The notes under the pieces are model-generated. The model was not told the DNA's origin. It did no database searches and saw only the letters and a program-made list of their open reading frames with translations. 13,268 bases of DNA from an uncultured Lachnospiraceae bacterium. GTDB lineage: Bacteria; Bacillota; Clostridia; Lachnospirales; Lachnospiraceae. Each line of letters opens with the position of its first letter. Position 1 is the stretch's first letter. A program made the position numbers and the translations under genes. The stretch is taken from the NCBI GenBank assembly GCA_902782625.1, contig CACZNZ010000004.1, forward strand, positions 1 to 13,268, written 5' to 3'. Below are positions 5,859 to 11,887 of this stretch, piece by piece.

Positions 5859-7727
5859 ATGAAAAACGGACTTCAGAAATTCGGAAAGTTTTTATCTTCA
5901 ATGGTAATGCCGAACATCGGTGCATTCATTGCATGGGGATTTATCACGGCATTATTCATTCCGGACGGCTGGCTGCCGAATGAGCAGCTTGCTTCCATTC
6001 AGCCATACATGCTGACTTATCTGCTTCCTGTTCTGATCGCTTATACCGGCGGTAGAATGGTAGGCGGCGACAGAGGCGGCGTGATTGGTGCAATCGCTGT
6101 CATGGGCTGTATCGCCGGTGTCGGTGGAACAGAAGGTCAGCCTATGCTGATGGGTGCCATGGTAATGGGACCTTTTGCAGGCTGGATCATCAAGAAATTT
6201 GACAAGTTCATGGAAACCAGAATGCCTGCAGGATTTGAGATGCTGATCAACAACTTCTCCGTTGGTATCATTGGAATGTTGATCGCTATTCTCGGATTCT
6301 ATGTAATCGGGCCGTTTATGACAGCAATCCTTGCAGTACTTACCGCAGGTGTTGATGTTCTCATCAAACATAATCTGCTTCCATTGTCAGCAATCTTTAT
6401 TGAGCCTGCCAAGGTATTGTTCCTGAACAATGCAATCAATCATGGTATCTTTACACCGATTGGTGCTGAGCAGGTAAAAACAGCAGGACAGTCTATCATG
6501 TATATGCTTGAGGCAAACCCTGGTCCCGGACTTGGTGTCTTATTAGCATACTGGGCGTTCTCCAAAGACAAAGCAACCAGAGATTCCGCACCTGGAGCGA
6601 TCATCATTCACTTCCTCGGCGGTATCCACGAAATTTATTTCCCATATGTATTGATGAATCCGGTAGTAATCATTGCTCCAATCGTTGGTAACATCTGTGC
6701 AATCACATGGTTCTCCCTTACTGGATGCGGTCTGAAGGGACCTTCTTCCCCAGGATCAATCATCGCTTTCCTTGCTATGGCTCCGAAGGATAAGATTCTT
6801 CTTGTCATCATTGGTGTTTTGATTGCCGCAGCGGTTTCCTTTGTAATTGCCTCCGTAATCATCCGCGCTACCAGCAGCAGTGTTTCTATCGAGGATGCAC
6901 AGGGTCAGGTAGCTGATATGAAAGCACAGGCAAAAGGCGCATCAGCTGTAACGGATGCAGAAGCAGTCAGAAAAGTCATCTTTGCATGTGATGCAGGTAT
7001 GGGATCTTCCGCAATGGGAGCTACCAAGTTCCGCAACAGAATCAAAGCAATGAGACCTGATATTACGGTTACCAATACATCTGTAGACAATATCCCTGCA
7101 GACTGTGATATCGCTGTAGTTCAGACTACATTGCAGGACAGAGCGAAAAAATCCGCTCCTCAGGCTCAACTTGTTACAATCGGTAACTTCCTGAATGATC
7201 CGGCTCTTGACGCATTGTATGTACAGCTTACTACACTCGATGCACCTGCTGAGGCACAGACGGATGATGCAGAAGAAGCAGTCGAAAGTGCAGGAAAAGC
7301 AGTGAAGAAAGATGTAATCGTAAGAGAGAGCATTAAATTAAACCAGCCTTCCGTAACCAAGGAAGAAGCAATCCGACGTGCCGGCGAACTGCTGGTAGAG
7401 CGTGGATGCGTAGAACCGCAGTATGTGGATGCTATGCTTGAGAGAGAAAAACTTGTCAGCACCTATATGGGTATGGGAATCGCCATTCCTCATGGTACAG
7501 CACAGGCGAAGGGAACTGTAAAGAAGACCGCCATCACGATGGTTCAGTATCCGGACGGTGTAGACTTCGGTGATGAAAAGGCTCAGCTTGTCTTTGGTAT
7601 TGCCGGAATCGGTGACGAGCATCTTGATCTCTTAGGAAAGATTGCAGAATGCCTGGATAATCCGGAGGATCTTGAAAAAATGAAGACAACTGATGATGTC
7701 GATTGGATCCTCAGTATACTTTCATAA
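5859..7727 (+). CDS. mtlA: PTS mannitol-type permease, fused EIICBA
   Basis: A 622-residue phosphotransferase permease with the full IIC-IIB-IIA order of E. coli MtlA (637 residues). IIC is the membrane part, about residues 1-340, with the signature GGIHEIYFPYVLM (254-266, functional glutamate E258). IIB is about 370-465 with the phosphocysteine C377 in VIFACDAGMGSS. An Ala/Glu-rich linker (about 462-485) leads to IIA (about 486-622), whose phosphohistidine is H545 in AIPHGTA. All catalytic residues are present, so it should import a hexitol and release it as the 1-phosphate using HPr. Start: ATG 5859, five bases after AAGGAGG (5847-5853). The 84-base gap after deoR has a small inverted repeat, TAACG/CGTTA (5784-5797). 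Mannitol is the family substrate, but the partner enzyme is not MtlD, so another hexitol is possible. Confidence 0.93.
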   Translation: MKNGLQKFGKFLSSMVMPNIGAFIAWGFITALFIPDGWLPNEQLASIQPYMLTYLLPVLIAYTGGRMVGGDRGGVIGAIAVMGCIAGVGGTEGQPMLMGAMVMGPFAGWIIKKFDKFMETRMPAGFEMLINNFSVGIIGMLIAILGFYVIGPFMTAILAVLTAGVDVLIKHNLLPLSAIFIEPAKVLFLNNAINHGIFTPIGAEQVKTAGQSIMYMLEANPGPGLGVLLAYWAFSKDKATRDSAPGAIIIHFLGGIHEIYFPYVLMNPVVIIAPIVGNICAITWFSLTGCGLKGPSSPGSIIAFLAMAPKDKILLVIIGVLIAAAVSFVIASVIIRATSSSVSIEDAQGQVADMKAQAKGASAVTDAEAVRKVIFACDAGMGSSAMGATKFRNRIKAMRPDITVTNTSVDNIPADCDIAVVQTTLQDRAKKSAPQAQLVTIGNFLNDPALDALYVQLTTLDAPAEAQTDDAEEAVESAGKAVKKDVIVRESIKLNQPSVTKEEAIRRAGELLVERGCVEPQYVDAMLEREKLVSTYMGMGIAIPHGTAQAKGTVKKTAITMVQYPDGVDFGDEKAQLVFGIAGIGDEHLDLLGKIAECLDNPEDLEKMKTTDDVDWILSILS

Positions 7728-7732
7728 AACAG

Positions 7733-7759
7733 ACTTTCATGAAAAGATTTTCATAAAGT
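7733..7759 (+). other. Hairpin in the mtlA 3' untranslated region
   Basis: ACTTT (7733-7737), one bulged C, then ATGAAA pair with TTTCAT and AAAGT (ending 7759) around a four-base loop. There is no T-run directly after it, so it is not a terminator by itself. It could protect the 3' end, or be chance in A/T-rich DNA. Confidence 0.35.
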
Positions 7760-7768
7760 AATATCCTA

Positions 7769-7813
7769 AAAAAGAGAGTGAAGCAGTTTTTAAAACTGTG
7801 ACACTCTCTTTTT
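7769..7813. terminator. Bidirectional terminator between mtlA and the small minus-strand gene
   Basis: AAGAGAGTG (7772-7780) pairs perfectly with CACTCTCTT (7802-7810). A second stem lies inside the loop, CAGTTT (7784-7789) with AAACTG (7793-7798). T5 follows on the plus strand, and the A-run at 7768-7773 gives T6 on the minus strand. It lies between two convergent genes and fits both. Confidence 0.85.
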
Positions 7814-7828
7814 ATATGATTTTATATT

Positions 7829-8062
7829 CTATTTTGCAGGGGTCTGTTCTGGTGGACATTGCCTGTTTCCCTGATTCGGTCCATTTCTCCGACTGTTTCC
7901 ATGATCATGTGGACCGAAGGCGCTTTTCTGTTTTTTGTGCATCTGGATCTGTGCAGTAGATTGAACTGGGTTTGATTTGGGGATGCATACGCCGATTCCG
8001 AATCCGGTAAACACCAGAATAAAACACATAATGCCTTTTCTTAAGTTGTTTTCAGATATCAT
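7829..8062 (-). CDS. Small membrane-anchored or secreted protein, unknown function
   Basis: A 77-residue ORF read leftwards. The start at 8062 is chosen because GGAGG (minus strand, 8069-8073) lies six bases upstream; an in-frame ATG at 8080 lies 5' of that site. The N-terminus has a short charged stretch, then a hydrophobic segment (IMCFILVFTGFGIGVCIP, about 11-28) that fits one membrane helix or an uncleaved signal. The tail is hydrophilic and rich in His, Asn, Gln, Pro and Lys, with motifs such as GPHDHG and NRQCPPEQ. No family is recognised. A good ribosome site, a signal-like N-terminus and a shared terminator support a real gene. Function unknown. Confidence 0.6.
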   Translation of the reverse strand: MISENNLRKGIMCFILVFTGFGIGVCIPKSNPVQSTAQIQMHKKQKSAFGPHDHGNSRRNGPNQGNRQCPPEQTPAK

Positions 8063-8166
8063 TTTTTTCCTCCATTTCATTGAATGTATTTATCTTATAA
8101 TCAATTTGTGAATATCATGTGGAGAGATCATCATCATTTTGTGAACAGTTCTGCATCATGGTCCGC

Positions 8167-8195
8167 TTGCATTCCATGTGAAAATATCGTAAAAT
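8167..8195 (+). promoter_or_regulatory. Promoter of the nitroreductase gene
   Basis: TTGCAT (8167-8172), a 17-base spacer and TAAAAT (8190-8195); predicted transcript start near 8202. This supports a translation start at 8236 rather than the in-frame ATG at 8197, which would lie upstream of the transcript. Confidence 0.55.
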
Positions 8196-8235
8196 AATGA
8201 GTAGAATAACAGTTGCAGACAAGGAGATAAATAGC

Positions 8236-8727
8236 ATGAACAGTATTTTTCACAGAACAAGTATACGTGCATTTGAAGGTAAAGAAGTGGAGATGGAGAA
8301 GATCACTCAGCTTTTGAAAGCTGCGATGGCGGCACCTTCAGCAGGGAATCAGCAGCCCTGGGAGTTTTTTGTCGTGAAGGATCCGCAGATCAAAGCCGGA
8401 CTTGCAGCTTCAAGTCCTTATGCGGGATGTGCTGCCGGAGCACCGATCGTTATCGTACCCTGCTGCCGTGCAGAAGCTGTTTTTCCGGAGTGTGTTCCGC
8501 TTGATCTTTCTGCAGCGACAGAGAATATTCTCCTGGAAGCAGATGAACTGGGCCTTGGCGCTGTCTGGCTGGGCATTGCTCCGCTTGAAGACAGAATGAA
8601 CGCGGTAAAGAAGGTTCTTGGTCTTCCTGACAGCCTTGTTCCGTTTGCGCTGATCCCGGTGGGATATCCGAAGACGGTTCGCCCTCAGCAGGACCGTTAT
8701 GATGAATCCAGGGTACATATTGTGTAA
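8236..8727 (+). CDS. Nitroreductase-family FMN-dependent oxidoreductase
   Basis: A 163-residue protein of the short nitroreductase clade, usually a homodimer binding FMN and using NAD(P)H to reduce nitro compounds, quinones or flavins. Seen features: HRTSIRAF (6-13), the basic FMN-binding start of the family; APSAGNQQPWEF (33-44), the flavin ring contact; LGLGAVWLGIAP (105-116); and IPVGYP (140-145). Start: ATG 8236, nine bases after AAGGAG (8221-8226). An ATG at 8197 would add 13 residues with no ribosome site and lies before the predicted transcript start. It is a single-gene unit with its own promoter and terminator. The true substrate cannot be inferred. Confidence 0.9.
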   Translation: MNSIFHRTSIRAFEGKEVEMEKITQLLKAAMAAPSAGNQQPWEFFVVKDPQIKAGLAASSPYAGCAAGAPIVIVPCCRAEAVFPECVPLDLSAATENILLEADELGLGAVWLGIAPLEDRMNAVKKVLGLPDSLVPFALIPVGYPKTVRPQQDRYDESRVHIV

Positions 8728-8744
8728 TACGTTTACAAAGAATG

Positions 8745-8783
8745 AAAGATCTTCCGACGCCGTTTTTTCGGGGGATCTTTTTT
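8745..8783 (+). terminator. Strong terminator after the nitroreductase gene
   Basis: A 13-bp stem: AAAGATCTTCCGA (8745-8757) pairs with TCGGGGGATCTTT (8768-8780) with two G-U pairs, around a 10-base loop, followed by T6 (8778-8783). It separates the nitroreductase from the next gene, whose start is only 46 bases downstream. Confidence 0.9.
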
Positions 8784-8787
8784 CAAT

Positions 8788-8797
8788 CAGACGTCTG
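8788..8797. promoter_or_regulatory. Perfect palindrome upstream of the 8830 gene
   Basis: CAGACGTCTG is a perfect 10-base palindrome in the 46-base gap between the nitroreductase T-run and the next start codon. It lies between a weak -35-like TTCAAT (8782-8787) and a -10-like TATTAT (8806-8811), so it could be an operator. Short enough to be chance. Confidence 0.3.
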
Positions 8798-8829
8798 TCA
8801 GATTTTATTATGAGGAGTAGGAGAGAATT

Positions 8830-9324
8830 ATGGCACATCCATTAATTAATCAGGAGTTTTATGAAGCAATTGTCCACTTTGAAGAGTCTGAGGAAGCTCA
8901 GGAACTGTATTATAAAGTGATGGATACAGAAGTCGAACGCCGAGGGAAGAAGGATACGGTAAGAAGGCAGATCCTCAAAGCCTATGCTATGCTTTTCTGT
9001 GATGACCTGGGGGCAGTACCCGGACAGATCGCCGGACCGGATGAGGTAGAAGCTACTGCAGACCGTCTGTATATCGGAAGTATGGGATTTGACTCCAAAC
9101 ACTGGTATCGTATGCCGCATCATTTTCCCGTAATTGATGAGGATAATTACGATCGGTTTGCTGCGCTGGTCATTGCCGATCTCAATGTTGGTCCGTTGAG
9201 AGATGCCGCAGTAAATGGTGGAGATATGCTTTTGGTAGGAGAGCTTGATCCTTTGCATATGACGAAAGAACAGAGAGAAAACCAGAAGGTTCGTGTGATA
9301 GAAATCAAAGGGGGATTATCATGA
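8830..9324 (+). CDS. Protein of unknown function, coupled to an atypical response regulator
   Basis: A 164-residue soluble protein with no signal peptide and no membrane helix. I do not recognise its family. The N-terminal half is acidic and helical (HFEESEEAQELYYKVMD, then RRQILKAYAMLF). The middle has an aromatic and His-rich stretch (KHWYRMPHHFP, 90-100), and the C-terminal part looks alpha/beta (ALVIADLNVGPLRDAAVNGG, then MLLVGELD). Start: ATG 8830, six bases after AGGAG (8819-8823). Its stop overlaps the start of the next gene by four bases (ATGA), a standard sign of translational coupling, so it probably works with the regulator, perhaps as a binding partner or sensor; that is inference. 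Confidence 0.8.
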   Translation: MAHPLINQEFYEAIVHFEESEEAQELYYKVMDTEVERRGKKDTVRRQILKAYAMLFCDDLGAVPGQIAGPDEVEATADRLYIGSMGFDSKHWYRMPHHFPVIDEDNYDRFAALVIADLNVGPLRDAAVNGGDMLLVGELDPLHMTKEQRENQKVRVIEIKGGLS

Positions 9325-10133
9325 CAATTCTTACTGTACACGATAAAAAGCGACCCCACCAGGAACTGCAGGAACTACTGGAAGGTCTGATACCGGATGC
9401 AGAACTGCTGAGTTTTGATGGTAGTCTGGAAGCACTGGCTGCAGCCAGAAAAAAAGAGATAGATATTGCTTTTTTAAAGACAGATATGCCTGAACTTGGC
9501 GGAATTGATCTGGGGCAGTATCTGATCGATCTTTACCCTCTTGTCAATATTATCTATCTGGCCAAATCAAAAAGCCTTGGATATGATGCGATGAGTCAGC
9601 ATGCAAGCGGATATCTGCTGACACCAATCACCGTCAAAGGTGTCAAGAGAGAGCTTGAAGATCTGAGACATCCGGCACTTGAGAAAAATCATAAGCGTGT
9701 CTATGCACAGACCTTTGGTAATTTTGACCTGTTTGTGGATGGCAAACCGGTTGACTTTAAATACTCCAGAACAAAAGAGATGTTTGCACTTCTTGTCAAT
9801 AACCGGGGTGCGCAGACGACGAATGGAGAGATTATCGCATCTCTTTGGGAAGATGAGGGAAGCCCTGAAAAGAAATCCTCCTATCTGAGCAATCTGCGAC
9901 AGGATCTTCAGAATACTTTTAACAGATTGAAGCTCTCGGGTATCATTGTTAAGCAGAGGGGCAGTATGGCGATTGCAGTTGACAAGATCGAATGCGATCT
10001 CTATGACTGGCTTCAGAAGAAACAGGAGTCCAAATATAACTATCTGGGCGAATATATGAATCAATACAGCTGGGGAGAATATCTCCATGCCGAACTAGAT
10101 GAGATCAGCTATTCGATGGAAGAAGACTGGTAA
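9321..10133 (+). CDS. Atypical response regulator: degenerate receiver plus SARP-like winged helix
   Basis: A 270-residue predicted DNA-binding regulator. Residues 1-115 have the receiver fold pattern (MTILTVHDKK, then IDIAFLKTDMPELGG, IIYLAKS, GYLLTPI). The position of the phosphoacceptor aspartate is K53, that of the conserved Thr/Ser is A81 and that of the conserved Lys is T101; only an acidic residue in the N-terminal pocket (D8) remains. It should therefore not be switched by ordinary aspartate phosphorylation. Residues about 128-225 form an OmpR/SARP-type winged helix (FGNFDLFVDGKPVDF, SRTKEMFALLV, SSYLSNLRQDL). A short tail follows where larger SARP proteins carry a full BTAD domain. 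No histidine kinase is adjacent. ATGA overlap with the preceding gene. Its target is unknown. Confidence 0.83.
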   Translation: MTILTVHDKKRPHQELQELLEGLIPDAELLSFDGSLEALAAARKKEIDIAFLKTDMPELGGIDLGQYLIDLYPLVNIIYLAKSKSLGYDAMSQHASGYLLTPITVKGVKRELEDLRHPALEKNHKRVYAQTFGNFDLFVDGKPVDFKYSRTKEMFALLVNNRGAQTTNGEIIASLWEDEGSPEKKSSYLSNLRQDLQNTFNRLKLSGIIVKQRGSMAIAVDKIECDLYDWLQKKQESKYNYLGEYMNQYSWGEYLHAELDEISYSMEEDW

Positions 10134-10137
10134 TATA

Positions 10138-10185
10138 AGAGTTCCCGCTATGGCTTTGAAAGCACATAGCGGGAAACTCTGTTTT
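10138..10185. terminator. Long hairpin terminator between convergent genes
   Basis: AGAGTTCCCGCTATG (10138-10152) pairs with CATAGCGGGAAACTCT (10165-10180) with one bulged A; an inner stem GCTT/AAGC caps it. TTTT (10182-10185) follows on the plus strand. It lies between the regulator (ends 10133) and the minus-strand secreted protein (ends 10188), so it may serve both. Confidence 0.8.
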
Positions 10186-10187
10186 CT

Positions 10188-10865
10188 CTATTTCACTTTT
10201 ACTTTGAAGGTCACTGTTTTTATCGCAGAAGCTTTGTAATTGTTGTCTCCTGATGCTTTGACTTTGACCTTCACTTTGTAGGTGCCTTTCTTAAGCCCAC
10301 GCTTGATCGTCACTTTGCCGGTCGTCTTGTTGATCGTGAAATATTTCTTAAACGATTTGCTGCCTTTTTTTGCAGAGGAAAGGGTATAAGTTTTCCTATC
10401 ATTCAGCTTGTTCGTGAACTGGATCACTTTGGTGACTGCCAGCTTCTGTGCTGTTTTCTTCAGCTTAATGAACTTGACATTTGCGGTTTTGGGGCTGACC
10501 TTCAATGGATTGGCAGCTTTATTTATCACGAAAGTAATCTTTTTGTCTGCCGTTGTTCCGTCAGACCATACGAAAGTTTGCGGGCCGAAGTCTCCCCAAA
10601 GACAGGCTGTGGCTGTATATCGTCCGGCATTCGTTGCTTTATAATCGTAGACATCACATCCATAGGGATTAATGAGATTGCTCTTTGCTGATGCAAGTAG
10701 TCCGCTTTGTTCTTTGCCATTATATGTTAATGTCAATCCTATAGGAGGATCCACATAATATTTCCCTTTAGGTTCATCATCATCATACATGGCAGACGCC
10801 GTCATCGGCATCATGGTAAATACCATTAGTACGGCCAAAAGTATCGATACGAATCTCTTATTCAT
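10188..10865 (-). CDS. Small secreted basic protein with Ig-like domains
   Basis: A 225-residue exported protein. The signal peptide is clear: MNKRF, a hydrophobic core, then TASA with probable cleavage after residue 25. Residues about 43-116 look like a MBG/YDG-type bacterial Ig-like module (LTLTYNGKEQSG, then YKATNAGRYTATACL and ITFVINKA). Residues 117-225 are a lysine-rich beta repeat (ANPLKVSPKTANVKF, FTINKTTGKVTIKRGLKKG, TYKVKVKVKASG) of a type widespread in secreted proteins of Clostridia. There is no LPXTG anchor or membrane tail, so it is probably released or held to the wall by charge. Start: ATG 10865; the GGAGG in AAGGAGG lies 12 bases upstream, rather far, and a TTG at 10877 abuts that site, so the exact start is uncertain. 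Role unknown; adhesion or matrix binding is possible. Confidence 0.82.
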   Translation of the reverse strand: MNKRFVSILLAVLMVFTMMPMTASAMYDDDEPKGKYYVDPPIGLTLTYNGKEQSGLLASAKSNLINPYGCDVYDYKATNAGRYTATACLWGDFGPQTFVWSDGTTADKKITFVINKAANPLKVSPKTANVKFIKLKKTAQKLAVTKVIQFTNKLNDRKTYTLSSAKKGSKSFKKYFTINKTTGKVTIKRGLKKGTYKVKVKVKASGDNNYKASAIKTVTFKVKVK

Positions 10866-10942
10866 AATTACAATCAACCTCCTTCACATCACATTCGGGA
10901 TCGCTTCTGCGTTATTATGAATATGTTAGCATAAAAAAACAT

Positions 10943-10967
10943 AAAAAGCTATTGGGAATGCCATTCC
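10943..10967 (-). terminator. Possible weak terminator of the GNAT gene
   Basis: On the minus strand a 5-bp stem (GGAAT/ATTCC, 10955-10967, 3-base loop) is followed after a short gap by T5 and further on by T7. It lies just after the GNAT stop codon. Weak stem and poor spacing; readthrough into the secreted-protein gene is plausible. Confidence 0.3.
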
Positions 10968-10974
10968 TGTCTGT

Positions 10975-11679
10975 CTAATATGCATAAAACATTTTATCAA
11001 ATACTTTGTCTCCGACTTTTAGTCCCTCCTTCTCCATTCCAACAAACTGCATACCGGATTTTTCAAGCACTCTGCGGGAAGCTGTATTATCCCCGGCACA
11101 CCAGGCGGTCACGCGGGAGATTCCTTCGTTCTCTTTCAGATAATTCAGCACTTTCTTCAGTGCTTCTGTACCCAGACCGCGTCCCTGCCAGCCCCTGTCA
11201 ACACTGAATCCTACCTCAATCTGATCGTTCTTATAATCATAGGCTCCGATTGTCCCGACAATGATACCATCCACATCCATTACCCAGGAATAGGAACGGT
11301 CATGATCATAGCTTTCAATAAATCTTTCCACTGTTTTCCTGGCCATCTCCGGAGTAGCATATGGGTTCCATCCAGAGTACTTATACATGACCGGATCTTT
11401 TCCAAAATGTGTATACAACCTTTTCCAATCTTCCAAGTGGTATCTTCTCAGAATCAGATTATCCGTCCACAATTCAACGGTGCCGTGCACCTCAATCTCC
11501 TCAATAGATTCTATCTGTGAACGATAGACCAGGAAATTTTCAATAAAAATACCATCTTCCTTCCCGCCGTATTCGCATTCTAAAAAACTAATGATCCCAT
11601 ATTCTGCAAGACCCGTAAAAGTCTCCCCGTATATATCCTTGATTAAAACATGTTTGCCATCAAATTGTGATAGATTCAT
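10975..11679 (-). CDS. GNAT N-acetyltransferase with N-terminal Sm-like domain
   Basis: A 234-residue protein with two parts. Residues 1-63 resemble the small Sm/LSM-like beta-barrel proteins of Clostridia (SQFDGKHVLIKDIYGETFTG, ECEYGGKEDG, FLVYRSQIESIEEIEV). Residues about 68-234 are a RimJ/RimL-type acetyltransferase: LWTDNLILRRYHLEDW, the acetyl-CoA loop GWQGRGLGTEAL (163-173) and NTASRRVLEKSGM (198-210). It should transfer acetyl groups from acetyl-CoA to a protein N-terminus or small amine; the acceptor is unknown. Start: ATG 11679, preceded by GGAGG on the minus strand. An upstream in-frame start at 11742 adds 21 residues without a ribosome site and overlaps the promoter. The domain combination is notable. 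Confidence 0.87.
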   Translation of the reverse strand: MNLSQFDGKHVLIKDIYGETFTGLAEYGIISFLECEYGGKEDGIFIENFLVYRSQIESIEEIEVHGTVELWTDNLILRRYHLEDWKRLYTHFGKDPVMYKYSGWNPYATPEMARKTVERFIESYDHDRSYSWVMDVDGIIVGTIGAYDYKNDQIEVGFSVDRGWQGRGLGTEALKKVLNYLKENEGISRVTAWCAGDNTASRRVLEKSGMQFVGMEKEGLKVGDKVFDKMFYAY

Positions 11680-11713
11680 AACCCCTCCATTTACATACGT
11701 ATTGTATAATGCA

Positions 11714-11742
11714 ATTGTAATATAGTCACTGCGAGAAATCAA
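11714..11742 (-). promoter_or_regulatory. Promoter of the GNAT gene
   Basis: Read on the minus strand: TTGATT (11742-11737), a 17-base spacer and TACAAT (11719-11714). The predicted transcript start is near 11707, about 30 bases before the chosen start codon. Confidence 0.55.
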
Positions 11743-11793
11743 GAATTGTAGTGAATGATCAGGATCGGAAGCTTACATTTGCACATTCTGGTT

Positions 11794-11830
11794 TTGCTGT
11801 CTTCTCGATTCTGATAATATAGTGTATAAT
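11794..11830 (+). promoter_or_regulatory. Probable promoter of the secreted Ig-like gene
   Basis: TTGCTG (11794-11799), an 18-base spacer and TATAGT (11818-11823) is one reading. A perfect TATAAT (11825-11830) with a poor -35 (TTCTCG, 11802-11807) is the other. Either gives a leader of about 50-60 bases. It diverges from the GNAT promoter. Confidence 0.4.
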
Positions 11831-11887
11831 AATGAAATCCAGACAATGTATGCCTGTCCGGAACCGGCCATGAAAGGAGGATGCGGG

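Noticed and set aside
8197..8235. Earlier nitroreductase start
   Set aside because: No ribosome site, and it lies at the predicted -10; the ATG at 8236 follows AAGGAG and matches the usual family N-terminus.
8402..8599. 65-codon open frame on the plus strand
   Set aside because: Out-of-frame shadow inside the nitroreductase gene without a ribosome site.
9567..10088. 173-codon open frame on the minus strand
   Set aside because: Antisense shadow of the atypical regulator, whose winged-helix motifs are clear on the plus strand.
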